Origin: Deltaproteobacteria bacterium
GTDB lineage: Bacteria; Myxococcota_A; Polyangia; Polyangiales; Houyiibacteriaceae
Length of the DNA: 64,000 bases
Direction: 5' to 3'
Assembly (NCBI GenBank): GCA_017644045.1
Contig: JAEPMI010000011.1
Coordinates: 178,763-242,762, forward strand
Shown here: positions 29,584-38,341 of the stretch, piece after piece
Numbering within the stretch: position 1 is the stretch's first letter
Layout of the letters: every line of letters starts with the position of its first letter
Notes under the pieces: generated by a model
Told to the model about the DNA's origin: nothing
What the model saw: only the letters and a program-made list of their open reading frames with translations
Databases searched by the model: none
Program-made: the position numbers and the translations under genes

Positions 29584-30498
29584 ATGAGCATCGAGAGAGT
29601 CGCCGTCATCGGATGTGGTCAGATGGGTCGCGGGATCGTGGAGGTCTGCGCCTCCGCCGGGTTCAGCGTCATCGCCGTGAAGGCGACCGGAGGCGATCTC
29701 GGGAAGGTCCGGGCCAGCTTCGAGAAGTCGCTCGACCGGCGCGTCGCCAAGGGCAAGCTCGCCCAGGAAGAGCGCGACGCGATCCTTGGCCGCATCGAGA
29801 TCGCCGGCACCATCGACGTCGTGAGCGACGTGGACCTGGTCATCGAGTCGGCGCTCGAGGACTTCGGCATCAAGGCCGCCCTCCTGCGCGATCTCGAGGC
29901 GCGGATGTCGAAGGGCGCGATCCTGGCGTCCAACACTTCGTCGCTCCCGCTGGTGAAGCTCGCCGAGAGCGTCGAGCGTCCGGAGCAGCTCCTGGCCCTC
30001 CACTTCTTCAACCCCGCCGCCATCATGAAGCTGGTCGAGCTCGGCGTGACCGAGAAGACCGCCCCTGGCGTGACCGAGGCGGCCCGCACCTTCTGTCAGC
30101 AGATCGGCAAGGTCCCGGTCGAGGTCTCCGCTTCGCCGGGCTACGTCGTCAACCGGCTGCTCGTCCCCTACCTCCTCCACGCGATCGAGACCCTGGAGAG
30201 CGGCATCGCCGGCCCCGAGGCGATCGACGAGGCCATGAAGCTCGGCTGCGGTCACCCGATGGGTCCGCTCGCGCTCTCCGATCTCATCGGCCTCGACGTG
30301 GTCAGCGCCATGGCGACCACGCTCCAGGCGGAGCTTCGCGACAGCCGCTATCGCGTCCCCTCGCTGCTGCGTCGCCTGGTGAACGCCGGTGAGCTCGGCC
30401 GCAAGAGCGGGAAGGGCATCTTCGACTACACCGGTGAGCAGCCGGTCCCGAGCCTCAGCATCCGGCTCCCGAGCCCGATCGCGGACGCCGCCGAGTAG
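29584..30498 (+). CDS. 3-hydroxybutyryl-CoA (3-hydroxyacyl-CoA) dehydrogenase
   Basis: This 304-residue enzyme oxidises 3-hydroxyacyl-CoA to 3-oxoacyl-CoA with NAD, in fatty-acid, butyrate or polyhydroxybutyrate metabolism. The NAD-binding Rossmann motif is VAVIGCGQMGRGI (GxGxxG). The family segments ILASNTSSLP, LHFFNPAAIMKLVE (catalytic His) and CGHPMGPLALSDLIGLD are present, and the C-terminus has GRKSGKGIFDY. Length is normal for single-domain Hbd/PaaH/FadB2 proteins. GGAGGAG sits 7 nt before the ATG. A terminator follows, so the gene is probably monocistronic. Confidence 0.95.
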   Translation: MSIERVAVIGCGQMGRGIVEVCASAGFSVIAVKATGGDLGKVRASFEKSLDRRVAKGKLAQEERDAILGRIEIAGTIDVVSDVDLVIESALEDFGIKAALLRDLEARMSKGAILASNTSSLPLVKLAESVERPEQLLALHFFNPAAIMKLVELGVTEKTAPGVTEAARTFCQQIGKVPVEVSASPGYVVNRLLVPYLLHAIETLESGIAGPEAIDEAMKLGCGHPMGPLALSDLIGLDVVSAMATTLQAELRDSRYRVPSLLRRLVNAGELGRKSGKGIFDYTGEQPVPSLSIRLPSPIADAAE

Positions 30499-30530
30499 CG
30501 CGCGATCCTCCCCCAGAGATCTTCCTCAGA

Positions 30531-30559
30531 GAGGCCATCCGCTCCGGCGGGTGGCCTTT
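30531..30559 (+). terminator. Rho-independent terminator after the dehydrogenase gene
   Basis: The stem GGCCATCCGC / GCGGGTGGCC (30533-30556, one mismatch, 4-nt loop) is followed by TTTC. It lies 35 nt past the stop codon. The T run is short, so efficiency is uncertain. Confidence 0.65.
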
Positions 30560-30747
30560 CGCAATTGGGGTCACTCCGGTGATGTAAACAAATGTAAAAG
30601 ATCTGTGAGGAAACGTTTAGAGGATCTCGCTTCAATTCGTGATGTCTCGCATGACAGTCTGTCTTCGTGGGGCCCGCGTCGAGACGTGGTGTCGACCACG
30701 GCTCTGCAGTCGAGTGGCGTTCGTGCGTGAAGGGATCCGTGTGCGGT

Positions 30748-30763
30748 TGGCACGAGACGCGCA
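30748..30763 (+). promoter_or_regulatory. Possible sigma-54 promoter of the response regulator gene
   Basis: TGGCACG (from 30748) is a perfect -24 element, and GC of GCGCA lies at the correct distance (30761-30762), although the usual TT before it is CG. The start site would be near 30774, about 20 nt before the ATG. An AT-rich patch with two TGTAAA copies 10 bp apart (about 30580-30600) lies upstream and could bind an activator. Confidence 0.4.
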
Positions 30764-30792
30764 ATGGCGAGTGGTGAAAGCGAGGTTCTCCA

Positions 30793-31224
30793 ATGTCTCT
30801 CACCGCCGTGTCCAATCCTCCTGTCCGTTCCGCTGCGAAGCGCCGAGTGCTGGTCGCCGAGGACGACCCCGCCATTCGCCGGATGATGGTCGCGGCCCTT
30901 CGCGCCGATGGGGTCGAGGTCGATGAGGTCGCCGACGGCGCCGCCCTGATCGAGCAGCTCGCGTCGCTCCTCCTGCGGAGCGGCCGCCGCGATGGTTACG
31001 ATCTCCTGGTCGTCGATCTCCGGATGCCTCGCATGGACGGTCTCCAGGTCCTGGCAGGGCTGCGGCGCGGCGGTTGGCGCGCTCCGGTCGTCGTCGTGAC
31101 CGCGGACCCCCATCCCGGCACCTGCGAACGCGCCGTGCGACTCGGGGCGCGAGCGGTCTTCCGGAAGCCCTTCGACCTCGATGACTTCCGAACTGCCGTG
31201 ACCCACTTCTCACGCGCGGCCTGA
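30793..31224 (+). CDS. Single-domain response regulator
   Basis: This 143-residue protein is only a receiver domain, with no output domain. The acidic pair is Asp24-Asp25 (VLVAEDDPAIRR), the phospho-acceptor Asp75 (LLVVDLRMPRMDG), the switch Thr103 (VVVVTADPH) and the conserved Lys125 (FRKPFD). The N-terminal 16 residues look unstructured. It could act as a phosphorelay intermediate or bind a partner, as CheY-like proteins do. No kinase gene is adjacent; the orphan histidine kinase at 7888-9810 is the only one in the window. Confidence 0.92.
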   Translation: MSLTAVSNPPVRSAAKRRVLVAEDDPAIRRMMVAALRADGVEVDEVADGAALIEQLASLLLRSGRRDGYDLLVVDLRMPRMDGLQVLAGLRRGGWRAPVVVVTADPHPGTCERAVRLGARAVFRKPFDLDDFRTAVTHFSRAA

Positions 31225-31341
31225 GCACTCGGTCGGCCACGCGAGCGGAGACCACGACGAACCTGCCGGAGACGACGATCGAAGCTCGGGCGCCCGCGAT
31301 GTGGGCTTGGGGCCTGCCGCTCCGACTGCTATGGCTCGGCG

Positions 31342-32316
31342 GTGACTCGACGACACCTCTTCGTGGTTCTCGCGCTCTCCATCGCCTGCGGCGGTTCGTC
31401 CTCCGATACCGGCGGGGGCGACTCCGTTGGCGGGCAGAGCACAGGTTCCGCGACGCCGGTTGGCGCCATGGACGAGTCCTCGATCCCCGAGTCGGCGCGC
31501 CTGCCGCTCACCGAGGTCGAGCTCCTCGAGCCGGGGGAGGGAGAGCGAGTCGCGCTCCGCATTCGGTCGGAGGTCGGCCAGACCGAGACGATGCGGCTCG
31601 AGCAGGTGATGACCATGCAGATCCAGCTGGGTGAGCAGCAGGGCCCCACGGTGGAGATGCCGCCCATTCGAATGGACATGGTCATGGAGACCACCCACGT
31701 CGGCGACGACGGCGCGATGCGCCACAGCTCGCGCATCTCGAACCTCGAGGTGCTGGGCGACGGGCCCCTCGTGCCGCGGCTCGAGCAGGACCTGGCGCCC
31801 CTCCGGGACCTGACCGGTTGGGACGTGGTCGATGCTCGCGGCCGGATGGTCGCCGCCGAGTACGACATCCCCGGCAACGCATCGCCGGAGCTGCGGAACT
31901 CGTTGCAGCGTACGCAAGAGGCGCTGCGGCAGCTGATGCCGCCGCTGCCCGAGGAGCCGGTCGCGGTCGGCGCGCGCTGGCAGGCGGTCTCCGACGTCCG
32001 CTCCCAGATCGCGTTCCGACAGGTCTCGACCTACACGCTGGAGTCGATGGACGGTGACCGCATCGTCCTCTCGGTGCAGACGGTGCAGACCGCCGACCCG
32101 CAGCCGATGGCGTCCGACCAGCCCGGCGTGAGCGCGGAGCTCCTCGCCTTCGGCGGCGAGGCCACCGCGCGCATCGAGCTGAACCTGGTCGGTCTCGCGC
32201 CGACCTCCGAGGGCAACGTCGCCGTCGAGCTCACCACGCGGGCGACCGCCGACGGCCAGCCGCCGCAGGAAGTCACGATGAAGATGGCGACCGCGGTCAA
32301 AGCCTCCCCCCTCTGA
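31342..32316 (+). CDS. Hypothetical lipoprotein
   Basis: This 324-residue protein starts at a GTG (31342) with TRRHLFVVLALSIACGGSSS, a signal peptide with a lipobox-like cysteine. A Gly/Ser linker leads to a beta-rich domain (about 55-320). Phrases such as LTGWDVVDARGRMVAAEYDI and GARWQAVSDVRSQIAFRQVS are typical of DUF6263-like lipoproteins that many Gram-negative genomes carry with unknown function. No ATG start in this frame precedes the signal peptide. It is probably in the outer membrane or periplasm. Confidence 0.75.
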   Translation: MTRRHLFVVLALSIACGGSSSDTGGGDSVGGQSTGSATPVGAMDESSIPESARLPLTEVELLEPGEGERVALRIRSEVGQTETMRLEQVMTMQIQLGEQQGPTVEMPPIRMDMVMETTHVGDDGAMRHSSRISNLEVLGDGPLVPRLEQDLAPLRDLTGWDVVDARGRMVAAEYDIPGNASPELRNSLQRTQEALRQLMPPLPEEPVAVGARWQAVSDVRSQIAFRQVSTYTLESMDGDRIVLSVQTVQTADPQPMASDQPGVSAELLAFGGEATARIELNLVGLAPTSEGNVAVELTTRATADGQPPQEVTMKMATAVKASPL

Positions 32317-32390
32317 GGTCGTATCCGTATGGTGACCGTAGTCTCACTCTAGATTCTGCTGGTAGTTTCCGCCCTCACCATCGAGGCGCG

Positions 32391-34193
32391 ATGAAACGAC
32401 AGTGGTTGGTCTGGGTTGGAGCGGTCATCGCTCTGTCTTCTTGTGGAGAGAGCGGAGCACGTAGTTGCGAAGAGGACGTGGATTGTCCCCTTGGGGAACA
32501 CTGCGCCCTCGGCATCTGTGATCTCGAGTGTCGGGAAGACGTCGACTGCCTGGACCTGCCTGGGGCAGCGTGTGACGAACGGGGTCGCTGCCGGGGCTGT
32601 CTGTCCGACGCGGATTGCGATGATGGCGTGTTCTGCAACGGCGTCGAGGAGTGCGCGGGCGCGAGCGCCGGGGCGATCGGCACCTGCAACCCGGGGACAC
32701 CGCCATGTGTCGGCGCGTGTGACGAGGTCACTCGGACCTGTGACGACACCAGCTGCCCCGACCTGGATATGGATGGATTCGCCGACATTCGCTGCGGTGG
32801 CGATGACTGCGATGATGACGACCCGGACGCCTATCCCGGCAACACCGAGGTCTGTGACTCCGAGGGGCACGACGAAGACTGTGACCCGGACACGTTCGGC
32901 GCGGACGACGATGAGGACGGCTACCAGTCCGACGAATGCTGCAATGGCGACCGCTGCGGCACCGACTGCGACGACGACCTGGCCGGCCGCAACCCAGGCG
33001 CGGTCGATGGCTGTGGCGGTGGTGACGAGGACTGCGATGGCAGCCTGGACGAGGAACCCGACTCGATCTTCTATCGAGACCAGGACAGCGACAACTACGG
33101 CGTGACCACCGACACCATCGCCGCTTGTAGCTTGCCGAGCGGCTATGCGGCGGCGAGTGGGGACTGCAGCGACGATCCTTTCGCCGCCTCGAACGCCAAC
33201 GAGATCAATCCGGGAGCGACCGAGATCTGCGACGAGATCGACAACAACTGCAGCGGCGTCGTCGACGACATCCCAAGTGGTGCCTGTGCATGCACCGTGC
33301 CCGACATGGAGCGTGATTGTGGCTTGGTCGATCCGACGAGGGATGGCGTCGGCATCTGCCGGCTCGGACTCCAGACCTGCTCCGACGGAGCGTGGACGAC
33401 GTGCGTCGACTCGGTTCCGCCAACGACCGAAGACTCGCAGCCCTGCAACTCGATTGACGAGGACTGCGATGGCATGGTCGACGAGGGCGTCGTGACTCGT
33501 TGCTACGTGGATACGGACAGCGATGGCTATGCACCGGCGGGTGCTGGCTCGATCGACTCGTGTTCGTGCCCGTCCGGATATACCGCCCGCGCGCCGGTCG
33601 GACTCGATGTCGACTGCCGCCCCATGGACCCGAACGCCAGCCCTGCTCGCGGGGAGCAGGAGTTCACGTGCAATGGCGTGGACAATGATTGCGACGGACG
33701 GGTGGACGAGACAGCCGGTGGTCCCCCGACCAATGCGGCGACTTGGTACCGCGACGTCGATGGCGATGGTCATGGCACGGACAGCGGCTCTGCTTCGGAC
33801 CGCGTACGCGCGTGCTCTCGGCCGGCCGGTTACGCGTCCTCGGACGACGACTGTGTCGACACCACCGGCGACGTGTCTCATCTCGTGTATCCGGGGGCGA
33901 CCACGTTTCACAAGTACGGGCACTGCGACGGCGTCTCGTCCACGAGCAGCGCGTCCTGCATGCTCGGGTCCTTTGACTACAACTGCGACGGCTCCCAAGA
34001 GCAGCAGGAAGAGTGCGACCAGACCTCCTCGGGGGGAGTCGCGCTGTGCTCGCCGGGGGGTCGTCGGCCCTGGGAGGGCGAGCTCGATGGGTTCGTGCTC
34101 TGCGGCACCATGGTGGAGTACGTCGACTGCGGGGGCTGCTCGAGCTTCTCCTGTCGCTGCAACCCAGCGAACGAGAGGTTGGGTTGTCGATGA
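32391..34193 (+). CDS. MopE-like Cys/Asp-rich lipoprotein (putative metal-binding)
   Basis: This 600-residue lipoprotein begins MKRQWLVWVGAVIALSSCGE (lipobox LSSC). It contains about five copies of the MopE-type putative metal-binding motif: segments like GDDCDDDDPDAYPGNTEVCD, GATEICDEIDNNCSGVVDD and CNGVDNDCDGRVDE, with periodic YRDQDSDNYG or RDVDGDGHG calcium-loop-like strands between. MopE of Methylococcus binds copper; many homologues are only surface proteins. Cysteine content suggests extensive disulfides. It overlaps the next gene as ATGA. Confidence 0.88.
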   Translation: MKRQWLVWVGAVIALSSCGESGARSCEEDVDCPLGEHCALGICDLECREDVDCLDLPGAACDERGRCRGCLSDADCDDGVFCNGVEECAGASAGAIGTCNPGTPPCVGACDEVTRTCDDTSCPDLDMDGFADIRCGGDDCDDDDPDAYPGNTEVCDSEGHDEDCDPDTFGADDDEDGYQSDECCNGDRCGTDCDDDLAGRNPGAVDGCGGGDEDCDGSLDEEPDSIFYRDQDSDNYGVTTDTIAACSLPSGYAAASGDCSDDPFAASNANEINPGATEICDEIDNNCSGVVDDIPSGACACTVPDMERDCGLVDPTRDGVGICRLGLQTCSDGAWTTCVDSVPPTTEDSQPCNSIDEDCDGMVDEGVVTRCYVDTDSDGYAPAGAGSIDSCSCPSGYTARAPVGLDVDCRPMDPNASPARGEQEFTCNGVDNDCDGRVDETAGGPPTNAATWYRDVDGDGHGTDSGSASDRVRACSRPAGYASSDDDCVDTTGDVSHLVYPGATTFHKYGHCDGVSSTSSASCMLGSFDYNCDGSQEQQEECDQTSSGGVALCSPGGRRPWEGELDGFVLCGTMVEYVDCGGCSSFSCRCNPANERLGCR

Positions 34194-35161
34194 TCGAAGC
34201 CTTTCGGTCGCGGGCTCTCTACCTCGTGCCGCTATTGCTCGCTTGTGGGTCGACCAACGGACCGGAGTGCCAGCTGAACAGCGATTGCGAGGCTGGTTTC
34301 TTCTGTGGAGAGGCGCAGACCTGTGAGCAGGAGTGCCAGGTCGACGGAGACTGTTCCGCGGGAGTCTGCGACGCGATCGGCCGATGCCGCCTGGTCGACG
34401 CGGGGGGCCCGATGGACGCGGGGCGTGACGGCGGACGGACGGATGCGTTCGTCCTCATGGATGCCGGTGCCGACGCCGGGCCGGCTGATCTCGGTGAGGC
34501 CCTGGACTCGGGCAAGTCCGACCTGGGGCCGCCCGATTTGGGACCACCCGATTTGGGACCACCCGATCTCGGGGCGGTCGACATGGGGTCCGCGGGATCG
34601 CCCGTGGGCGCGCTCCTCATCAACGAAGTGGACTACGATCAGCCGGATTCGGATGCCCAGGAGTTCATCGAGCTTCTGAACACGGCGACCACGCCGATCT
34701 CGCTGGAGGGCGTACGGCTCTTGCTGATCAACGGCTCCACGAACGCCGAGTATGAAACGGTGGACCTCACCGGCACCCTCTCGGCGGGCGGGCGCGTCAT
34801 CATCGCCGGAGACGAGGCCAACGGGGGCTTGCTCTCCGATAGCGACCTCGCCGGTGCGGAGCAGATCGTTCGGAGCCTACCTGGGACCAACCTGATCCAG
34901 AACGGCGGCCCGGATGGGATCCTTCTCTTCCACGTTCCCTCGACCACGCTGATCGACTCGCTCGCCTATGAGGGAACCATGCCCGCGTATTCGACCGGGG
35001 GCTCGACCTATCCGATCGGGAGTGGCGCGTCGCCAGTCCCCGACGCGCCGACGGTGGCGCAAAGCTTGTGTCGGCTCCCAGACGGCACCGACACAGGTGA
35101 CGACGGAGCGGACTTCTCGCTCTGCGCGCTGACCGCCGGCGGCCCGAACGCGAGCCTCTGA
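34190..35161 (+). CDS. Lipoprotein with lamin-tail domain
   Basis: This 323-residue lipoprotein begins MIEAFRSRALYLVPLLLACG (lipobox LLAC). It has a Cys-rich segment (about 25-65), a Pro/Asp linker with three DLGPP repeats encoded by a 15-nt tandem repeat (about 34523-34572), and a lamin-tail (LTD) domain from about residue 142 (ALLINEVDYDQPDSDAQEFI, then LEGVRLLLINGS). LTD domains occur in secreted bacterial proteins and bind cell-surface or nucleic-acid ligands. The ATGA overlap with the MopE-like gene implies a surface pair. Confidence 0.82.
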   Translation: MIEAFRSRALYLVPLLLACGSTNGPECQLNSDCEAGFFCGEAQTCEQECQVDGDCSAGVCDAIGRCRLVDAGGPMDAGRDGGRTDAFVLMDAGADAGPADLGEALDSGKSDLGPPDLGPPDLGPPDLGAVDMGSAGSPVGALLINEVDYDQPDSDAQEFIELLNTATTPISLEGVRLLLINGSTNAEYETVDLTGTLSAGGRVIIAGDEANGGLLSDSDLAGAEQIVRSLPGTNLIQNGGPDGILLFHVPSTTLIDSLAYEGTMPAYSTGGSTYPIGSGASPVPDAPTVAQSLCRLPDGTDTGDDGADFSLCALTAGGPNASL

Positions 35162-35298
35162 GCTCGCGTCAGCCGTCGACGCAGTCGGGCTCGTCGAAGC
35201 GCTCGCGGGTCGGCTTCGAGGTCGCCAACTCGAACGAGCGCCGAGCTCGAGGCGGAGACGGTCGCGGTACTGAGCGCCTACGTGCGTTCCCGAAGCGC

Positions 35299-35315
35299 CT
35301 GAGCTGCGAGCTCAG
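35299..35315. other. Palindrome at the dinB stop codon
   Basis: CTGAGCT-GCG-AGCTCAG is a perfect 7-bp inverted repeat that includes the dinB stop codon. It has no T run. It may act as a weak bidirectional terminator or mRNA-end stem in this 150-bp convergent gap (35162-35311), which shows nothing else. Confidence 0.4.
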
Positions 35316-36505
35316 TCGTCGTCGTCGCCGCGGGCGTGGTGATCCAGCAGCCGCCCGCGGGTGAGGCTCTTGCGGCCGAAGCGCTCGCGCAGCTCGCCGG
35401 TGAGCGCTTCGATCTGCTCACGGCGTGCGCGCTTCTCGTCTGGGAAGAGCGTCGGCGCGGCCGGGCCTTCGTGCAGGTCGCTGACCGAGACACCGGTCAG
35501 TCGTACGCCGCGTGCGATCGGCGGGAAGCGCGGCAAGAGCGACCGAGCGGCGTCGTAGATCGAGTCGGTGTCCGCGATGGGCTCGGGCAGCTTCATCTGC
35601 CGCGTCTTGGACGTGTGGTCGTGGTACTTCAGCTTCACCGTCACGCACCGCGCGCGGAGCCCCGAACGGGACAGTCGCGCGGCGACCCGACCGGCCTGAT
35701 GCAGCAGCGGTCGCTCGAGGGCCTCGACGGTCTTCAGGTCGCTCTCGAAGGTCTCCTCGGCCCCGATGCTCTTGGCGTCGCGGTCCGGGACCACCGGTCG
35801 GTCGTCTTCGCCGCGGGCGAGCTCGTGGACCGAGCGCCCCCACGACCCGAGCACCGCCTCGAGTGACTCGACCGGGGTCGCGGCGAGATCGCCGATGGTC
35901 TGGAAGCCGCGGGCCCGGAGCTGAGCCGACGCCTTCTTGCCGACGCCCCACATCCGCTCGATCGGAAGCGGCTCGAGGAACTCGCGAACGCTCTCCGGCG
36001 CGACGACGACGAGGCCGTCGGGCTTGTCGAGATCGCTGGCGACTTTGGCGACGAACTTCGAGGGCGCGACCCCCGCCGACCCCGTGAGGTCGAGCTCCTC
36101 GCGGATGGCGCCCTTGATCTGCTTGGCGATCGCGATGCCGTCACCGAAGAGGCGCTGGGACCCGGTCACGTCGAGAAAGGCCTCGTCGAAGCTCAGCCCC
36201 TCCACCAGCGGGGTGAAGCGGTGGAAGATGTCGAAGACCCGCTCGCTCACGTCCGCGTAGTGGCGCATCCGCGGCGGAACCACGATCGCGTTCGGGCAGC
36301 GCTGCAGCGCCTCGACCATCGACATCGCCGAGCGCACGCCGAACTTCCGCACCTCGTAGCTCGCCGCCGCGACCACGCCGCGCCGGCTACGGCCGCCGAC
36401 GATCACCGGCTTCCCTCTCAGCGCCGGGTCGTCCCGTTGCTCCACGGATGCGTAGAAGGCGTCCATGTCGACGTGGAGGATCTGACGCGCGCGCGCTTCC
36501 TCCAC
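35312..36505 (-). CDS. dinB: DNA polymerase IV (Y-family translesion polymerase)
   Basis: This 397-residue polymerase bypasses DNA damage. The N-terminus is ILHVDMDAFYASVEQRDDPA (catalytic Asp), with RKFGVRSAMSM and the catalytic LSFDEAFLDVTG (SxDE). The helix-hairpin-helix thumb (GVGKKASAQLRARGFQTIGD) and little-finger domain (SRSGLRARCVTVKLKYHDH) follow. The start is a GTG at 36503-36505. The acidic tail GDDDD replaces the usual clamp-binding motif, which I cannot find. It lies 7 nt downstream of recN, so they form a repair operon. Confidence 0.95.
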   Translation of the reverse strand: MEEARARQILHVDMDAFYASVEQRDDPALRGKPVIVGGRSRRGVVAAASYEVRKFGVRSAMSMVEALQRCPNAIVVPPRMRHYADVSERVFDIFHRFTPLVEGLSFDEAFLDVTGSQRLFGDGIAIAKQIKGAIREELDLTGSAGVAPSKFVAKVASDLDKPDGLVVVAPESVREFLEPLPIERMWGVGKKASAQLRARGFQTIGDLAATPVESLEAVLGSWGRSVHELARGEDDRPVVPDRDAKSIGAEETFESDLKTVEALERPLLHQAGRVAARLSRSGLRARCVTVKLKYHDHTSKTRQMKLPEPIADTDSIYDAARSLLPRFPPIARGVRLTGVSVSDLHEGPAAPTLFPDEKRARREQIEALTGELRERFGRKSLTRGRLLDHHARGDDDD

Positions 36506-36512
36506 GACGACC

Positions 36513-38222
36513 TCACTGCCCTCGGTGGGCCAGCTCGAGCATCTCCGCGGCCGCCTCGCGGGTCCGCTTGGTGATCTTCACACCGCCGACCATCCGCGCG
36601 ATCTCCTCGAGCCGCTCCTCTTCGCTGAGCCGGGTGATCGCCGAACGGGTCCTTCCGCCCTCGACGTCCTTGCTCACCTGCAGGTGAGCGTCGCCGTAGA
36701 CCGCGATCTGCGCGAGGTGGGTGATGCAGAGCACCTGGTGGTGCTCGGCGACCTGGCCGAGCTTGCGGCCGATGACCTCGGCCACCGCGCCGCCGACGCC
36801 GGTGTCGACCTCGTCGAAGACGTAGAGGCCCGCCGGACCGAGGCCGGTGAGCACCCGCTTGATCGCGAGAAGGGCCCGCGAGAGCTCGCCGCCGCTCGCG
36901 ACCTTCCGCAGCGGCCGCGCCTCTTCGCCGGTGTTAGGCGCGATCAGGAACTCGCAGCGGTCGATGCCGCTCTCGCTCAGTCGCGCTCCGTCCACCTCGA
37001 GCTCGCCGCGGGCGCCCTCGAGCTTCGCGAGGTCCACGTGCACTCGGGCGCCGCCCATCCCGAGGTCGCCGAGCTCGCTCGAGATCTGCTCGCCCAGCGC
37101 CTTCGACTTCTTCTTCCGCTTCGCCGAGAGCTTTCGTGCTCGATCGCGCGCGGTCGACAGCGCCTCGTCGCGCGCCTTCTCCGCGGCTGCGACTCGCTCT
37201 TCGTGCTGGTCGAGGCTCTCGAGCTCCTCCGCGGCCGCGTTCCGGTGGGCGAGGATGTCCTCGATGCGGTCGCCGTACTTGCGCTGCAGTCGGCGCAGGC
37301 GGTCGAGCCGGGTCTCCACCTCGGCGAGCCGCTCCGGGTCCATGTTGACCTCGCGCGCGTAGGCACCGAGCTCGCCGGCCGCGTCTTCGAGAATGGTCAG
37401 CGCCTCTTCGAGCTGGCTCGCCGGCCCCGCGAGCGCCGGGTCCACCTCGGCCGCCTCGCGCACCCGCGCGGCGATCTTCCCGAGCTTCTCGGTGATCGAT
37501 CCGTCGTTCTCGTAGAGGGTCTGCTCCGCGCCACCCGCGGCGCTGACGAGCTTCTCCGCGTGACGAAGCCGCTCTCGCTCCTCGCCCAGCTCTTCGAGCT
37601 CGCCCGCCTTCGGGTCGAGCTCGTCGATCTCGGCCACCTGGAAGCGGAGGAGATCTTCGCGGTCCGCGCGGTCACGAATGCGTGCCTTCAGCTCCTCGAG
37701 CGCGCGGTCCGCCTCCATGAGTCGGGCGTGCGCCTCGCCGACCTTCGCCCGCTCGTCCTCGAGCCCGGCGAAGGCGTCCAGGTAGTCGAGGTGGACGTGT
37801 GGATCGGTCAGCGTGTGGTGCTCGTGCTGGGACGAGATGTCCGCGAGCCCTGCAGCGATCTCCTGCAGCTGGGTCGCGGTGGTCAGCCGGCCGTTGACGT
37901 AGGCACGGCTGCGGCCGCTGGCCAACACCACCCGCCGCACCAGCAGCTCGCCGTTCTCTTCCGGGTCGATGCCGCTCGCCTCGAGCCGGGCCCGCAGCGG
38001 CGGGTCGTCGCCGACGTCGAAGAGGGCCTCGACCTCGGCGTTCTTGGCGCCCGTCCGGACGAGCTCCGGGCGCCCCCGCGCGCCGAGCACCAGCTGGAGC
38101 GCGGACACGAGGATGGACTTGCCGGCCCCGGTTTCGCCGGTGACGACGTTCAGCCCGGGGCCCAGCTCGACTTCGAGGCGGTCGATGATCGCCAGATCGC
38201 GTACACGGAGGCAGACCAGCAT
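36513..38222 (-). CDS. recN: DNA repair protein RecN
   Basis: This 569-residue SMC-like ATPase joins broken ends in recombination repair. It has Walker A (NVVTGETGAGKSILVSALQL), a zinc-free coiled coil in two halves (about 150-370), the ABC signature VASGGELSRALLAIK and Walker B (GLYVFDEVDTGVGG) with the downstream THLAQIA His switch. Length and order match the family. A 16-nt dyad sits about 21 nt upstream of the ATG. Confidence 0.97.
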   Translation of the reverse strand: MLVCLRVRDLAIIDRLEVELGPGLNVVTGETGAGKSILVSALQLVLGARGRPELVRTGAKNAEVEALFDVGDDPPLRARLEASGIDPEENGELLVRRVVLASGRSRAYVNGRLTTATQLQEIAAGLADISSQHEHHTLTDPHVHLDYLDAFAGLEDERAKVGEAHARLMEADRALEELKARIRDRADREDLLRFQVAEIDELDPKAGELEELGEERERLRHAEKLVSAAGGAEQTLYENDGSITEKLGKIAARVREAAEVDPALAGPASQLEEALTILEDAAGELGAYAREVNMDPERLAEVETRLDRLRRLQRKYGDRIEDILAHRNAAAEELESLDQHEERVAAAEKARDEALSTARDRARKLSAKRKKKSKALGEQISSELGDLGMGGARVHVDLAKLEGARGELEVDGARLSESGIDRCEFLIAPNTGEEARPLRKVASGGELSRALLAIKRVLTGLGPAGLYVFDEVDTGVGGAVAEVIGRKLGQVAEHHQVLCITHLAQIAVYGDAHLQVSKDVEGGRTRSAITRLSEEERLEEIARMVGGVKITKRTREAAAEMLELAHRGQ

Positions 38223-38242
38223 GCCGGCGGTGTAGCACCTGC

Positions 38243-38258
38243 CCGTGACGAATCACGG
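38243..38258. promoter_or_regulatory. Candidate operator upstream of recN
   Basis: CCGTGA-CGAA-TCACGG is a perfect 6-bp inverted repeat with a 4-nt spacer, 21 nt from the recN start and in the divergent gap with an outer-membrane gene. It does not match the E. coli or B. subtilis LexA boxes, but delta-type LexA sites vary. It may be a damage-regulated operator. Confidence 0.35.
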
Positions 38259-38341
38259 CGGCACGCCGGACCCCACCCTGGATGAACCCGCTTCGTCTCG
38301 GCTTCGGTCCGTGGCCCCGTTTGGGGTACAGTGTCGCCCGA

